Shown piece by piece: positions 40,600 to 49,007 of a DNA stretch of 64,000 nucleotides (positions within the stretch are counted from its first letter, which is position 1; each line of letters opens with the position of its first letter). The stretch covers positions 124,001-188,000 of the forward strand of contig NZ_LT629944.1 in assembly GCF_900104675.1 (NCBI RefSeq), given 5' to 3'. Below the pieces are notes generated by a model. That model was not told the origin of the DNA and made no database searches. It saw nothing but the letters and a program-made list of their open reading frames with translations. The stretch comes from Angelakisella massiliensis. Lineage in GTDB: Bacteria > Bacillota > Clostridia > Oscillospirales > Ruminococcaceae. Made by a program: the position numbers and the translations under genes.

Positions 40600-41643
40600 T
40601 CATTTCGCCCCCTTGTAGATGAGATAGAGAAACAGCGGCGCTCCCAGAAAAGAAGTGACCGCGCCGATGGGCAGCACCATGGGGGAGGCCGCCACCCGGG
40701 CCAGCAGATCGCTGAGGAGCAGCACACTGGCCCCCGCCAGTGCCGAGGCAGGAAGGAGGAAGCGGTGGTCGCTGCCCACCAGCCGCCGGACCATGTGAGG
40801 CGCGATGAGGCCCACAAAGTTGATGATCCCCACAAAGGATACCGCCGCTGCCGATAAAAGGGCCGCCAGGGTCATGGTCACCAGGGTCAGCCGTTCCACC
40901 GGCACCCCCAGGCTTTTGGCTGTCTGAGGGCCGCTCTGGAGAGCGTTATAGCTCCAGCTGTGGAGCAAAAAGTAAGCGAAAGCCACCAGCAGTACCAGAA
41001 AAATCAGTCCGGTTTCGTTCCAGCCGGCCCGCCCCAGGTCTCCAAAGGTCCAGTAGACCACCGAAGCCAGCACCACATCATCGGCAAAATACTGCACCAG
41101 GGTAGCGCCGCCGGTAAACATAGAGGAAAGGGCAACACCAGCCAGTATCATGGTGGCGGGGGTGGACATCCGCACCCGGGAGAGGGCCAGAATGACACAG
41201 ACCGTCACCATCCCCCCAAGGAAAGCACAGAAGGTCACCAGTGTGGGATTATAAATGGTGATGGTGCCGCTGGTAGAGCTGCCCTGCTGGGCTCCCGCTC
41301 CCAGACAGACGATTGCCACCGTGGCCCCGAAGGAAGCCCCCTGAGAGACCCCCAGAGTGGAAGCGGAGGCCAAAGGATTGTGGAGGACGCTTTGCATTAC
41401 ACAGCCCGCCACAGCCAGACCGCAGCCCACCACCACAGCTGCGGCGATCCGGGGCATCCGCACATTCCAAACGATGGTGGAGGTTTGCGTTGTACCCCGG
41501 CCAACCAGAGCCGCCAGCACCTGCCCCAGGGTCAGCCCGGAGGAACCGGCCAGGATGGAGGCCAGCACCGCCCCCACCAGTACCAGCGCCAAAGCTGCCA
41601 GCAGCAATATCTTCCGGCCCAGATAGCGCCGGTACTCCCCCAT
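40600..41643 (-). CDS. ABC transporter permease (FecCD type)
   Basis: About 347 residues, nine to ten predicted helices, with FecCD signatures (LGVSQGASFGATVAIV, GIINFVGLIAPHMVRRLVGSDHR). Start choice: ATG at 41643 gives MGEYRRYLG but lacks an RBS. A TTG at 41679 (12 codons earlier) has GGAGG upstream and overlaps the binding-protein gene, so coupling is likely either way. Forms the membrane channel for the binding protein and ATPase beside it. Confidence 0.88.
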   Translation of the reverse strand: MGEYRRYLGRKILLLAALALVLVGAVLASILAGSSGLTLGQVLAALVGRGTTQTSTIVWNVRMPRIAAAVVVGCGLAVAGCVMQSVLHNPLASASTLGVSQGASFGATVAIVCLGAGAQQGSSTSGTITIYNPTLVTFCAFLGGMVTVCVILALSRVRMSTPATMILAGVALSSMFTGGATLVQYFADDVVLASVVYWTFGDLGRAGWNETGLIFLVLLVAFAYFLLHSWSYNALQSGPQTAKSLGVPVERLTLVTMTLAALLSAAAVSFVGIINFVGLIAPHMVRRLVGSDHRFLLPASALAGASVLLLSDLLARVAASPMVLPIGAVTSFLGAPLFLYLIYKGAK

Positions 41644-41653
41644 GGGGGAAGGG

Positions 41654-42796
41654 TTATGGGCCAATGGTGATGGGTTCAAAGGACAGACCCGCCTCCTTCA
41701 TCTCGCTGTAAAAGGCTGCGCCTAAAAACAGTTCCAGCAGTTCATCCGCCTTCTGGTCCATATCCACATCGGCAAACTGCTCCGGGAACAGCACCTTTCC
41801 GGCATAATAGGCGTCGGCAATGGCGATTTCAATATTGGTGGCGTACTGGTTGAAGCAGGGCAGAGCATAAACTTTCCCCTCCTGCACCGCCCGGAGAGAC
41901 TGGAAATAGGCGGGATTTTTGGCATATTCATCCTGAACCAAAGACATATTGGCCGGGTCCAGAAAGATCACGTCCGGGTCCCATGCCAGAATCTGCTCCA
42001 GGTCCACCTCAAAGCCCCCCTCCTGACGGATGCCGTCCGCCACGTTTACCGCTCCGATGGCGGTGAAGGGGCCAAAATTACTGTAGGTTCCCCCAAAGCC
42101 ATGGCCGCCGGAATAGGTGACAGCTCCGGCATAGGCGGAAGGCTTTTCCTCCTGGGGAATGTCCTTGGCCCGTTCCGCCAGGTCCTGCTTTATTTCCTCC
42201 ATAGCCTCCACCAGCTGGGCACACCGCTCCTCCCGTCCCAGCACCTGGCCCACCAGGGTGAGGGCCTGGGATACGGAGGGGTCAAAGAGATTGCTTTGGT
42301 AGCCGATGGATACCACTGGAATCCCTGTTTTTGCTGCCAACTCTTCCAGCGCGTCGCTGGTGTAGGCGGTGAGGATCACATCCGGTTGGAGGGAGATGAT
42401 CTCCTCCTCATAGGCGGTATACCCTCTGCCCCCACCCTTGCCGATGCTGGGCAGGTCCTGAAATTGAGGGGAATAGACATAGTTATACGGCCGGGCAATC
42501 TGCCGCTTCTTGTCAGTATCCTCCACGCCGGTGACCAGATCGGCTCCCTGGGCGTAGCAGACCAGCCGCAAAGCGCCGGAACCGGTGCAGATGACCGAGT
42601 CGATCTCCTGGGGAAGCTCCACTTGGCGACCCATCAGGTCGGTGACAGTGCGGGTGGCCTGCTGTCCTGCTGAGGCGATTTCCTCACCGGGAACAGAGAC
42701 GGCGGAGGATGTGGCTGGAACCGAAGTCTGTCCGCAGCAGGAGAGGGTCAGCACAACCGCTGCAATGAGTGAAATGGTTCTGGAAAATTTTTTCAC
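41654..42796 (-). CDS. ABC transporter metal/chelate-binding lipoprotein
   Basis: A 380-residue class III substrate-binding protein. The signal peptide (MKKFSRTISLIAAVVLTLSCC) ends near a cysteine-containing lipobox. The fold markers DSVICTGSGALRLVCYAQGAD and LAWDPDVIFLDPAN are typical of the iron-siderophore/B12 class. GTG start preceded by TAAGGAGAG. Operon order methyltransferase, FmdE, this gene, permease, ATPase, larEBC. Ligand not readable from sequence. Confidence 0.88.
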   Translation of the reverse strand: MKKFSRTISLIAAVVLTLSCCGQTSVPATSSAVSVPGEEIASAGQQATRTVTDLMGRQVELPQEIDSVICTGSGALRLVCYAQGADLVTGVEDTDKKRQIARPYNYVYSPQFQDLPSIGKGGGRGYTAYEEEIISLQPDVILTAYTSDALEELAAKTGIPVVSIGYQSNLFDPSVSQALTLVGQVLGREERCAQLVEAMEEIKQDLAERAKDIPQEEKPSAYAGAVTYSGGHGFGGTYSNFGPFTAIGAVNVADGIRQEGGFEVDLEQILAWDPDVIFLDPANMSLVQDEYAKNPAYFQSLRAVQEGKVYALPCFNQYATNIEIAIADAYYAGKVLFPEQFADVDMDQKADELLELFLGAAFYSEMKEAGLSFEPITIGP

Positions 42797-42807
42797 GCTT
42801 TCTCTCC

Positions 42808-43332
42808 TTACCAGCCCCGGCTGTAATCTTTAAAGCAATCCAGGCAGACCTTTTTCCCATCCTGGAGGCGAATCTTGTGCTCCGGCGCCCCTTCGCCGCA
42901 CTGTTCACAGATGACGGTACGGAACAGCCGCGCCCGCTCGGGCAGCTGGAAGGAAGGCTTGCCGAAGGTGAACACTTCCTCAGCTGGAGCCTCCAGAATG
43001 TAGCGGATCTTTTCCTCCCGAGTCATCTCTTCCGGCAGAGGCTTGAGGTAAAGGCGAAGGGTGCGCCCGCTTTTTCGCTCAAAAAAGCTGAATGCCTGCT
43101 TGCCGGTGGGGCGCAGGAGAAGATTTCCCTTACCCATGGTACAGCTGAGAATGGCCTGAATACCGTCCACACCACAGGCGTCGTTTTCGGTGACACAAAC
43201 CAACTCCTCGTCCTCCGCCCGATCAGCAGCAAATTTCTCCAACACAATTATCGCCGCCCGGACACCGATGGCCAGTCCCGGGCACTGATGGCCGTGAAAG
43301 GCCACCGCTTTATCCCAAAGTTCCTTGTTCAT
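42808..43332 (-). CDS. FmdE-family protein (HCPGLAIG motif plus zinc ribbon)
   Basis: A 174-residue protein. The N-terminal FHGHQCPGLAIGVRAA is the FmdE signature, followed by the conserved ENDACGVDGIQAILSCTMGKGNL with redox or metal-binding cysteines. A C-terminal CEQCGE...CLDC zinc ribbon is present. Named after formylmethanofuran dehydrogenase subunit E, but the function is unclear in bacteria without that enzyme. It often occurs beside ABC metal transporters and molybdenum or tungsten genes, suggesting a metal-handling role. Confidence 0.85.
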   Translation of the reverse strand: MNKELWDKAVAFHGHQCPGLAIGVRAAIIVLEKFAADRAEDEELVCVTENDACGVDGIQAILSCTMGKGNLLLRPTGKQAFSFFERKSGRTLRLYLKPLPEEMTREEKIRYILEAPAEEVFTFGKPSFQLPERARLFRTVICEQCGEGAPEHKIRLQDGKKVCLDCFKDYSRGW

Positions 43333-43352
43333 CTGTCAGTTCTCCCTTATTG

Positions 43353-44171
43353 TCATTTTACCTGCCAGTACAGTGCGGTGATGGTGGTATCCGTTTCTTC
43401 TTCCACCATACCATCCCTGGCAATACTCCCCAGATATCCGGCGATCTGCCGCTCTTTCTCCCCATCCAGCTGCCCAAAGGTAGCCATGCGGCGGGTGTAA
43501 AAGGAAATCGCCTCTTCCAGGGGCAGCACATGGTTCCAATGCTGCACCTCATAATCCAACCGGGGACAATATCCTTCCAACCACAGCAGACTGAACCCAT
43601 AGGCCAATTCCTCATCGGGGCGGGCAAGGTCGGTATCCACCCCGATCAGCTGCCGCAGAGGATCCAGCACCGAATTGGTCCGGCGGGTGGGCTTGGTCAG
43701 CAGGCACCAGTTCCGGCTGGCACGGGACAGCTTGCGGAAGGTTTCGGCGGAGCAGATGGCCGGAGTGGTGTTGGCCAGCACCAGATCGAAGGCTCTTTCC
43801 CATCCCCGCTGTGCCAGCTCCACCTGCCGCCAGTTGTCGGCAGAAAAGGTGACCGTGCTTCCTTCCTCCTCTGCCCGCTGCCGGGCAAACCGGATCATCT
43901 CCGGGGAAATATCCGTCCCATGGACCTTCATCCCCCGGTCTGCCAGCAGAAAGGAATATCTTCCCGCCCCGCAGCCCACATCCAGAGCGGTGCCGCCAGG
44001 CTTGATCATCCCGGCATCCTCCAACAGACGGACTGTAAGGCTGTTTTCCCGCCGGGGCAGTTGTCGGGAGTTTTCCGCAAAGCTGGCCGCCCTTCCGTCC
44101 CACCAGGCGGTCATGGCTGTATCATTGGTTTGGCTGCCGGTCCAGGCTGCCTCAATCTGTTCCAAAAGCAC
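43353..44171 (-). CDS. Class I SAM-dependent methyltransferase
   Basis: About 272 residues. ALDVGCGAGRYSFLLADRGMKVHGTDIS is motif I plus the acidic loop of class I methyltransferases, and FDLVLANTTPAIC is the post-II region. A GTG start at 44171 is chosen because AAGGAGGAAAGCCT precedes it. An alternative ATG lies at 44204. First gene of the apparent metal-cofactor operon, behind a structured leader. The substrate is unknown; methyltransferases with FmdE and FecCD transporters recur together, possibly acting on a metallophore or cofactor. Confidence 0.85.
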   Translation of the reverse strand: MLLEQIEAAWTGSQTNDTAMTAWWDGRAASFAENSRQLPRRENSLTVRLLEDAGMIKPGGTALDVGCGAGRYSFLLADRGMKVHGTDISPEMIRFARQRAEEEGSTVTFSADNWRQVELAQRGWERAFDLVLANTTPAICSAETFRKLSRASRNWCLLTKPTRRTNSVLDPLRQLIGVDTDLARPDEELAYGFSLLWLEGYCPRLDYEVQHWNHVLPLEEAISFYTRRMATFGQLDGEKERQIAGYLGSIARDGMVEEETDTTITALYWQVK

Positions 44172-44223
44172 AGGCTTTCCTCCTTCATTTCTTTCCTCTG
44201 CCATAAAACAAAGCAAAAAAGAA

Positions 44224-44396
44224 AAGGCCATTTCACCCGTCCCTCGGGGACAGGCAAAACAGCCTTCTGCACTGTTATTTCAGTGATATGCCGCCTCTTT
44301 GGCGGTAGCGTGGGGGAAAAACCGGCTTCCTGCCGGTGTGGCCGGCTTGTGCCGACAATTCTTATTTATTTTACCAAAAAGCTTTTTTCCTGTCAA
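44224..44396 (-). promoter_or_regulatory. Promoter plus riboswitch-like leader of the metal-cofactor operon
   Basis: Minus strand TTGACA (44391-44396), 17-bp spacer, TAAAAT (44368-44373). The transcript then forms several compact hairpins (ACCGGC/GCCGGT; CCGCC-AAAGA-GGCGG; CACTG/CAGTG) and ends in a long terminator stem (44224-44266: AAGGCTGTTTTG with CAAAACAGCC-type complement around CCTGTCCC/GGGACGGG) followed by TTTCTTTTTT, just before the first gene. This aptamer-plus-terminator layout suggests a riboswitch. The class was not identified. Confidence 0.65.
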
Positions 44397-44820
44397 TCGC
44401 CGGCAGCACAGTGCATCTTGCTGATACTGTTTGTTTCAGCTGCGGCAGTTCCGGAGAAGGGCACAAGCATCCTCTCCCTGAAGAAATTATCCGCCAATGA
44501 TATCCAGGCAGGTGATTCCAAAGCTCCGGCGATATGATATAATAACAAACAAATATACCTCATCGCCCCTGTGAGGAAAACGCCGTCTGCCAAGGGGAGA
44601 TAAAAAGGTACTGTGCGGATCTGATTTTTGAAAAAAGATTGTCGTGTTTTCATTTCACAGCGCTCTGCTTGTGTATTGTAAATCATGCTAGGAAAACCAT
44701 ACCATACAGAACCCTTTTTGCCGCATTACCAGAAGTTACTTACCTGTGTACTGATGAAATCGCTACGCCATAAAAAATTCCGCTGATGGCTTTTACCTGT
44801 CCATTTTTCAAGGAGGCTTT
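44397..44820 (+). other. Intergenic region between divergent transcription units
   Basis: 424 bases without a supported gene. It contains TGATATAAT (extended -10, near 44536) as a possible plus-strand promoter for the TraX-like gene. Nothing else was recognised. Confidence 0.35.
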
Positions 44821-44824
44821 ATGA

Positions 44825-45469
44825 TTGACCACCTTTTCCCTTAAAATTCTGGCTGTGATCTCCATGACCCTGGACCATGTGGGAATGTTGTTCTTCCCTC
44901 AAAGCATCCTGCTTCGGGCTGTTGGGAGACTGGCTTTTCCCATTTTTGCCTTTCTCACCGCTGAAAGCTGCCGCAAAACCCACGATCCGGACGCTTATAT
45001 ACAGCGTTTGCTATGCTGTGGAATCATCTCAGAAATTCCTTTCGATCTTTTCTGCTTCGGCACCATTTTCTCCCCCTCCGGGCAGAACATTTTCTTCACC
45101 TTATTTCTTGGAGCCCTGGCCATTCGTCTGTGGCAGCTGCAGGGGAATCGACGATTTTTCTCACTGCTTCCTTTGGTCGCCGCCGATATGTTTGCGGTAG
45201 ACTATGGTTTTTTGGGAGTTGCCACCATTGTGCTCCTCTTCTTGGCGCTGGAACGACAGGAGCCTGTTTCTGCCGGTGGTATTCTGGTGATCAACTGCAT
45301 TTTATTCAGTGTCATTTATGGTTGGCCGGTGCAGCTGGCTGGAATTGCCGCACTGGTTCCATTGCATTTTTATAATGGCCGTCGGGGCAGAAGTTGGAAA
45401 CGATTTTTTTACAGCTTCTATCCGGTTCATTTGTTATTGTTGTGGCTGATCTTTCAAATTTTATCATAA
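44825..45469 (+). CDS. TraX-family membrane protein
   Basis: A 214-residue polytopic membrane protein. LKILAVISMTLDHVGMLFF at the N-terminus and FYSFYPVHLLLLWLI near the end are the TraX signatures (family named for F-pilin acetylase). In chromosomes of Clostridia it is common and not linked to conjugation. TTG start with AAGGAGG eight bases upstream. An ATG at 44821 in another frame leads to an early stop. Function here unknown, possibly acyl transfer to a surface molecule. Confidence 0.85.
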   Translation: MTTFSLKILAVISMTLDHVGMLFFPQSILLRAVGRLAFPIFAFLTAESCRKTHDPDAYIQRLLCCGIISEIPFDLFCFGTIFSPSGQNIFFTLFLGALAIRLWQLQGNRRFFSLLPLVAADMFAVDYGFLGVATIVLLFLALERQEPVSAGGILVINCILFSVIYGWPVQLAGIAALVPLHFYNGRRGRSWKRFFYSFYPVHLLLLWLIFQILS

Positions 45470-45500
45470 ACCCTAAAAACCGTATAAGGGGAGTCTGTTG

Positions 45501-46427
45501 ATGGAGTTTATTTTTGTGATCAATCCTGCTGCCGGCAAACGGGACCCATCTGCCCAGCTGATCCGGGAAATCCGCAGGGCTTTTGAAGGCATTTCCAACC
45601 GCCCCGTGATCCACCTGACTACAGGTACAGGCGACGCTGCGCTTTTCTGTTCTCAATACTGTGCCTCTCATCCCCAGGAGGAGCTGGTTTTCTTCGCCTG
45701 CGGTGGAGACGGTACCTTGGAGGAAATGGTAACAGGGTTGGACGGGTTTCCAAACGCCGCCCTGGGTGTGATTCCCAAGGGCAGCGGAAACGACTTTGTC
45801 CGCAATTTTCCAGGCCTTGGTTTCTCCTCTGTGGAAGCCCAGCTGTCCGGGCACACGTCGGTCATGGATCTGATTGAGGTCAATGGCTCTCTGGCGGTAA
45901 ATCTATGCAACGCAGGTTTGGATGCCAATGTGGCACGGGATAAGGAGTATTTCAAACGGCTGCCACTGGTAAGCGGCTCAGGGGCTTATTTATTATCCAT
46001 TCTTCGCAATCTGATCCGAATTGAGGGCATTTCCGCCTCCATCTCCATCGACGGTGGAGAGCCGGAACATCTGGAGCTTATGCTGCTGGCATTGGGAAGC
46101 GGCGGCTACTATGGCGGAGGTTTTCATGGACTTCCCAAGGCCAGGCCGGACGATGGATTACTGGATTTATGTATGGTACAGCTTCTGGATCGAAGAACGA
46201 TCTTTCGCCTTCTGCCCTGCTATCAGAAAGGAAAGCATCTGGAAGACCCGGCTCTGACAAAACTGATCCGCTACCAGCAATGTCGGCAAATCAAGGCAGA
46301 ATTCTCTCAACCTGTCACCTTTTGTATGGATGGGGAGACCTGCCTGGTATCTCATCTGGAGGCTAAAATACTTCCCGGCCGCCTTCGCTTTTGGCTGCCG
46401 GCATCCGTCAATGGTACGCAGCACTGA
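45501..46427 (+). CDS. Diacylglycerol kinase-family lipid kinase
   Basis: A 308-residue protein of the DagK/YegS family. VINPAAGKRDP, ACGGDGTLEEMVTGL and IPKGSGNDFVRNFPG are the nucleotide-binding signatures. Phosphorylates diacylglycerol or related lipids for membrane lipid turnover. Start ATG at 45501 after AAGGGGAG; 31 bp after the TraX-like gene, so probably co-transcribed. Confidence 0.9.
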   Translation: MEFIFVINPAAGKRDPSAQLIREIRRAFEGISNRPVIHLTTGTGDAALFCSQYCASHPQEELVFFACGGDGTLEEMVTGLDGFPNAALGVIPKGSGNDFVRNFPGLGFSSVEAQLSGHTSVMDLIEVNGSLAVNLCNAGLDANVARDKEYFKRLPLVSGSGAYLLSILRNLIRIEGISASISIDGGEPEHLELMLLALGSGGYYGGGFHGLPKARPDDGLLDLCMVQLLDRRTIFRLLPCYQKGKHLEDPALTKLIRYQQCRQIKAEFSQPVTFCMDGETCLVSHLEAKILPGRLRFWLPASVNGTQH

Positions 46428-46529
46428 AGTCATCCGTTTTACATACAGCCCCAGCAAAGCTGCATTTTGGCCCAGCACTCTTTTTTCGCGATGATTGATT
46501 TCTCCGTATGCAAAACAATAATGCAACAA

Positions 46530-46582
46530 AAAAAGCGGCGGCTCCCGAGGGTCAGACTGATCCAGGGAACCACCGCTTTCAT
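46530..46582. terminator. Bidirectional terminator
   Basis: AAAGCGG.GG..CCC / GGG..CC.CCGCTTT stem with A/T tracts at both ends, between convergent genes. Confidence 0.8.
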
Positions 46583-46592
46583 TTATTTCTCA

Positions 46593-46826
46593 TTACTGGT
46601 CAAAAGAAATTCCCTTGCCCAGTGCGGCAAAGAAGCGAATCATCAGCGGAACATAGGTCACAACAAAAATCAACCCTGCTCCTGCCTGAATGATCCGTTT
46701 CTTTCCGGCTGGCGCGAATGTACCGATGATCACTCCCATTGCGCACAAGCACAGTTTCAACAGTCCCACATCCCACAGCGTCATCTGTCTGAGGTATACT
46801 CGGGCAGCTTTCAGCAGTTGTTTCAT
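46593..46826 (-). CDS. Small membrane protein, unknown function
   Basis: A 77-residue protein with two membrane helices (LLKLCLCAMGVIIGTFA and GAGLIFVVTYVPLMIRFFAAL). Similar short proteins (sometimes annotated as phosphate permease) are common in Clostridia, but no function is established. The start at 46826 gives the best RBS spacing (AAAGGAG). The region 46827-47137 to its right shows no gene. Confidence 0.65.
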   Translation of the reverse strand: MKQLLKAARVYLRQMTLWDVGLLKLCLCAMGVIIGTFAPAGKKRIIQAGAGLIFVVTYVPLMIRFFAALGKGISFDQ

Positions 46827-47137
46827 GTCCATGCTCCTTTCTTTTTGCATCTTTATCAGCCGGAACCTTGGTCAATATCATGATACCATAAAAGCTGCCT
46901 TCAAAGCTATTTCTTTTCCAGAAAAAAACATTTTCGCATATTGAAAGAACTGCTGAAAAAAGCCCAAAGTCTTTGGCAGGTACAAAGAGCGCGCCACCGA
47001 AGTCAAGAGATGCGGCATCGGCAGGCCGTATCTTTTTCCATCACATGACTGTAAGCTCTCCCATCCAGTGCCTTTCACCCCTTTACTCCTCTATTTTCCC
47101 CAATTATTCAACTGTCTGCTGGAAAACAGTGATTATT

Positions 47138-47791
47138 TCAGTCTAAGATCTGCTGGATTCGTGCCAATTTTTCTTCTGCCAAAGCGCGCAGCGCCCGTTC
47201 TCTTTCCAGCTCCTGGAGAAGGTCCTGGGCAGGTTCATTCCCCTGCTGCACCCCATAATAGTTACACAGACCTTTGCAAAGCGCTTCTGCGATGGCCTGC
47301 CGATTCTGAGACAGCCATTTGGCATCCACACCATTGTCATGGAAAGCAATCTCAGGATAAACAGACAGCATGGGAGTACGAATGATCTCATAGAAGGTAC
47401 TGTTGATCTGTACGCCCCGTCCCTTGCTTTTTTCAGGATAGATTTCCAGCAGCGCCTCGTAGACTGCTTTGCAGGCCGCCAGGCTGGTGGGATGGTTGTA
47501 GGCCAGTACCAGCGGTCCCCGGGCGGTTCCCTCTTTAGTACCGTTGGTGCTGGCATTGGTATGAATAGGCAGATAACAGTCCGCTCCCCACTTCACCGCT
47601 TCCGCTACCCGGGCCTCCATGGTTAATGCGGGATCATCCTGCACCTTCACCTGAAATCCAGCTTTGGTCAGCGCCGCGCCGGTTTTCTGGGCGATATCCC
47701 CACACAGATCATGCTCATAAAGCTCCATGCCCCAATATTTTCCATGAGGGGCAATCCGTCTTTCTGGGGAAAGATAAATTTTTTTACCCAT
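47138..47791 (-). CDS. N-acetylmuramoyl-L-alanine amidase (tail-cluster lysin)
   Basis: A 217-residue amidase_3-type hydrolase that cuts the lactyl-peptide bond of peptidoglycan. Zinc-site elements are seen in CYLPIHTNAS and IRTPMLSVYPEIAFHDN. The usual N-terminal DPGHGG is replaced by YLSPERRIAPHG, seen in some clostridial phage lysins. The C-terminus ends in a charged coiled coil. No signal peptide, so export would need the holin encoded just upstream. Last gene of the tail cluster. Confidence 0.85.
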   Translation of the reverse strand: MGKKIYLSPERRIAPHGKYWGMELYEHDLCGDIAQKTGAALTKAGFQVKVQDDPALTMEARVAEAVKWGADCYLPIHTNASTNGTKEGTARGPLVLAYNHPTSLAACKAVYEALLEIYPEKSKGRGVQINSTFYEIIRTPMLSVYPEIAFHDNGVDAKWLSQNRQAIAEALCKGLCNYYGVQQGNEPAQDLLQELERERALRALAEEKLARIQQILD

Positions 47792-47794
47792 GGG

Positions 47795-48067
47795 TCATTT
47801 CTCCTTTTTTTCCAACAGGTTGCGAAAAGCTTCATATAAACCTGTGGATGCCAAACCACTGAACATTCCTGTGAGGACCACCTCCGGCGTCACGGTCCAG
47901 CCTGCCATCCAGACAGAGACCAGCAGTCCCGTCAGCGCGTTGATGGTAGGGATATATTTGTTGTCCACATCCGACAGCCACTTTTTCACAACAGTTCCCA
48001 CACACAGGCAGATCCCCGCGATCATGGGGGCCCAATATGCGCTCAAAGCGCCCACATCAAAATTCAT
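47795..48067 (-). CDS. Phage holin-like protein
   Basis: A 90-residue protein with two to three membrane helices (YWAPMIAGICLCVGTVV; INALTGLLVSVWMAG; EVVLTGMFSGLASTGLYEAF) and a charged KKEK tail, matching phage holins. Good RBS AAAGGAG. Located directly before the amidase, forming a lysis pair that would release particles. Confidence 0.78.
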   Translation of the reverse strand: MNFDVGALSAYWAPMIAGICLCVGTVVKKWLSDVDNKYIPTINALTGLLVSVWMAGWTVTPEVVLTGMFSGLASTGLYEAFRNLLEKKEK

Positions 48068-48126
48068 ACAGTTATGCTCCTTTCCGGGCCCGACGGCATT
48101 GTCGGGTCACGCTTCATTTTATGCTT

Positions 48127-48477
48127 TCAGGTTTGATCCTGATTTCCACCGCCTCGGCTGCCCACCGAAGCCGGAAGATCCTCCAAATCTTCCACCAGCT
48201 TGGTCACCGCACCATTTCCGCCCAAAATTTTGTACTGTGCGTACATTGCGTGTATGTTTTCCTGTCCGTATATAGGACAGCAGCCCTTTTCCATGTAATG
48301 ATTGTACGCCCAGATGATCCTGTCCCGCAGCAGCGCCTGCATTCCCAGCTGTAGTGCTTCATGTTCCCGCATCCACTCTTCCAGCTTTCGGTTGATCCGA
48401 CGCAGCAATATTCCCAGGCCGGTCAGTGCTCCTGCAAAAATGACTTCCAGCCAGTAACGTTCCATCCATTGGCTCAT
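48127..48477 (-). CDS. Phage tail-cluster hypothetical protein
   Basis: A 116-residue protein with one N-terminal hydrophobic helix (WLEVIFAGALTGLGILL) followed by a charged helical region (RRINRKLEEWMREHEALQLG). Similar proteins occur before holins in clostridial prophages and may be membrane-associated. Its start overlaps the XkdX stop (TGATG). Confidence 0.7.
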   Translation of the reverse strand: MSQWMERYWLEVIFAGALTGLGILLRRINRKLEEWMREHEALQLGMQALLRDRIIWAYNHYMEKGCCPIYGQENIHAMYAQYKILGGNGAVTKLVEDLEDLPASVGSRGGGNQDQT

Positions 48478-48602
48478 CAGGCAGTCTCCTTCCGGATCTC
48501 GTCTGCCTGCTCCCTGGTGATCTGTCCCGCCGCCACAAAGGTTTCCAGGTCCTTGTCAGTGTAAATGCCCATGCGGTAATACTTTTTGATCAGTTCAAAC
48601 AT
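48477..48602 (-). CDS. XkdX-family small phage protein
   Basis: A 41-residue protein beginning MFELIKKYYRMGIYTDKDLE and ending EQADEIRKETA, matching the XkdX family of PBSX-type tail clusters. Too short for most gene finders. Start overlaps the upstream gene and stop overlaps the downstream gene. Role unknown. Confidence 0.82.
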   Translation of the reverse strand: MFELIKKYYRMGIYTDKDLETFVAAGQITREQADEIRKETA

Positions 48603-48990
48603 TGTCTGTTCCTCCCTGTCCATTCATTTTGATCTCGGTGAGCAGCTTGAGGACGGAAGCCCGGTACAGGTCCTCATCGGTTGGGGTGAGTGCGGCGGCC
48701 TCCTCTCGGACCTGGCGCACCGCCAGAATGTCTGCTTTGACCGTCTCATATTCCTCATCGCCCACAATCCGGACAAACTCTGAGGATTCCAGCTGTACCC
48801 TGGCGATATGCTCCGCCAAAACCGCCTCATTTTCCACCGGCAGCAGACTGATAAAATTTCCGCTGCTGTCTTCGCCCTGAATCTGCCTGCTGCGGACGCT
48901 CTTGATGGAAAAACCCAGCTGTTCCCAGTGGATGATTCCGTTTACCTCCAGCAAGTCTCCCAATTGGATGTTTGTATATAGGTATTTCAT
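48595..48990 (-). CDS. Phage tail-cluster hypothetical protein
   Basis: A 131-residue soluble protein with no recognised domain. The position between the fibre-region gene and xkdX is typical for small tail accessory proteins in clostridial prophages. RBS AAAGGAG. Overlaps XkdX by 8 bp. Confidence 0.7.
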   Translation of the reverse strand: MKYLYTNIQLGDLLEVNGIIHWEQLGFSIKSVRSRQIQGEDSSGNFISLLPVENEAVLAEHIARVQLESSEFVRIVGDEEYETVKADILAVRQVREEAAALTPTDEDLYRASVLKLLTEIKMNGQGGTDNV

Positions 48991-49007
48991 AATTTATACT
49001 CCTTTCA

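Noticed and set aside
44821-44844. ATG at 44821 as the start of the TraX-like gene
   Set aside because: That frame meets a stop after seven codons; the TraX frame begins at the TTG at 44825 with correct RBS spacing.
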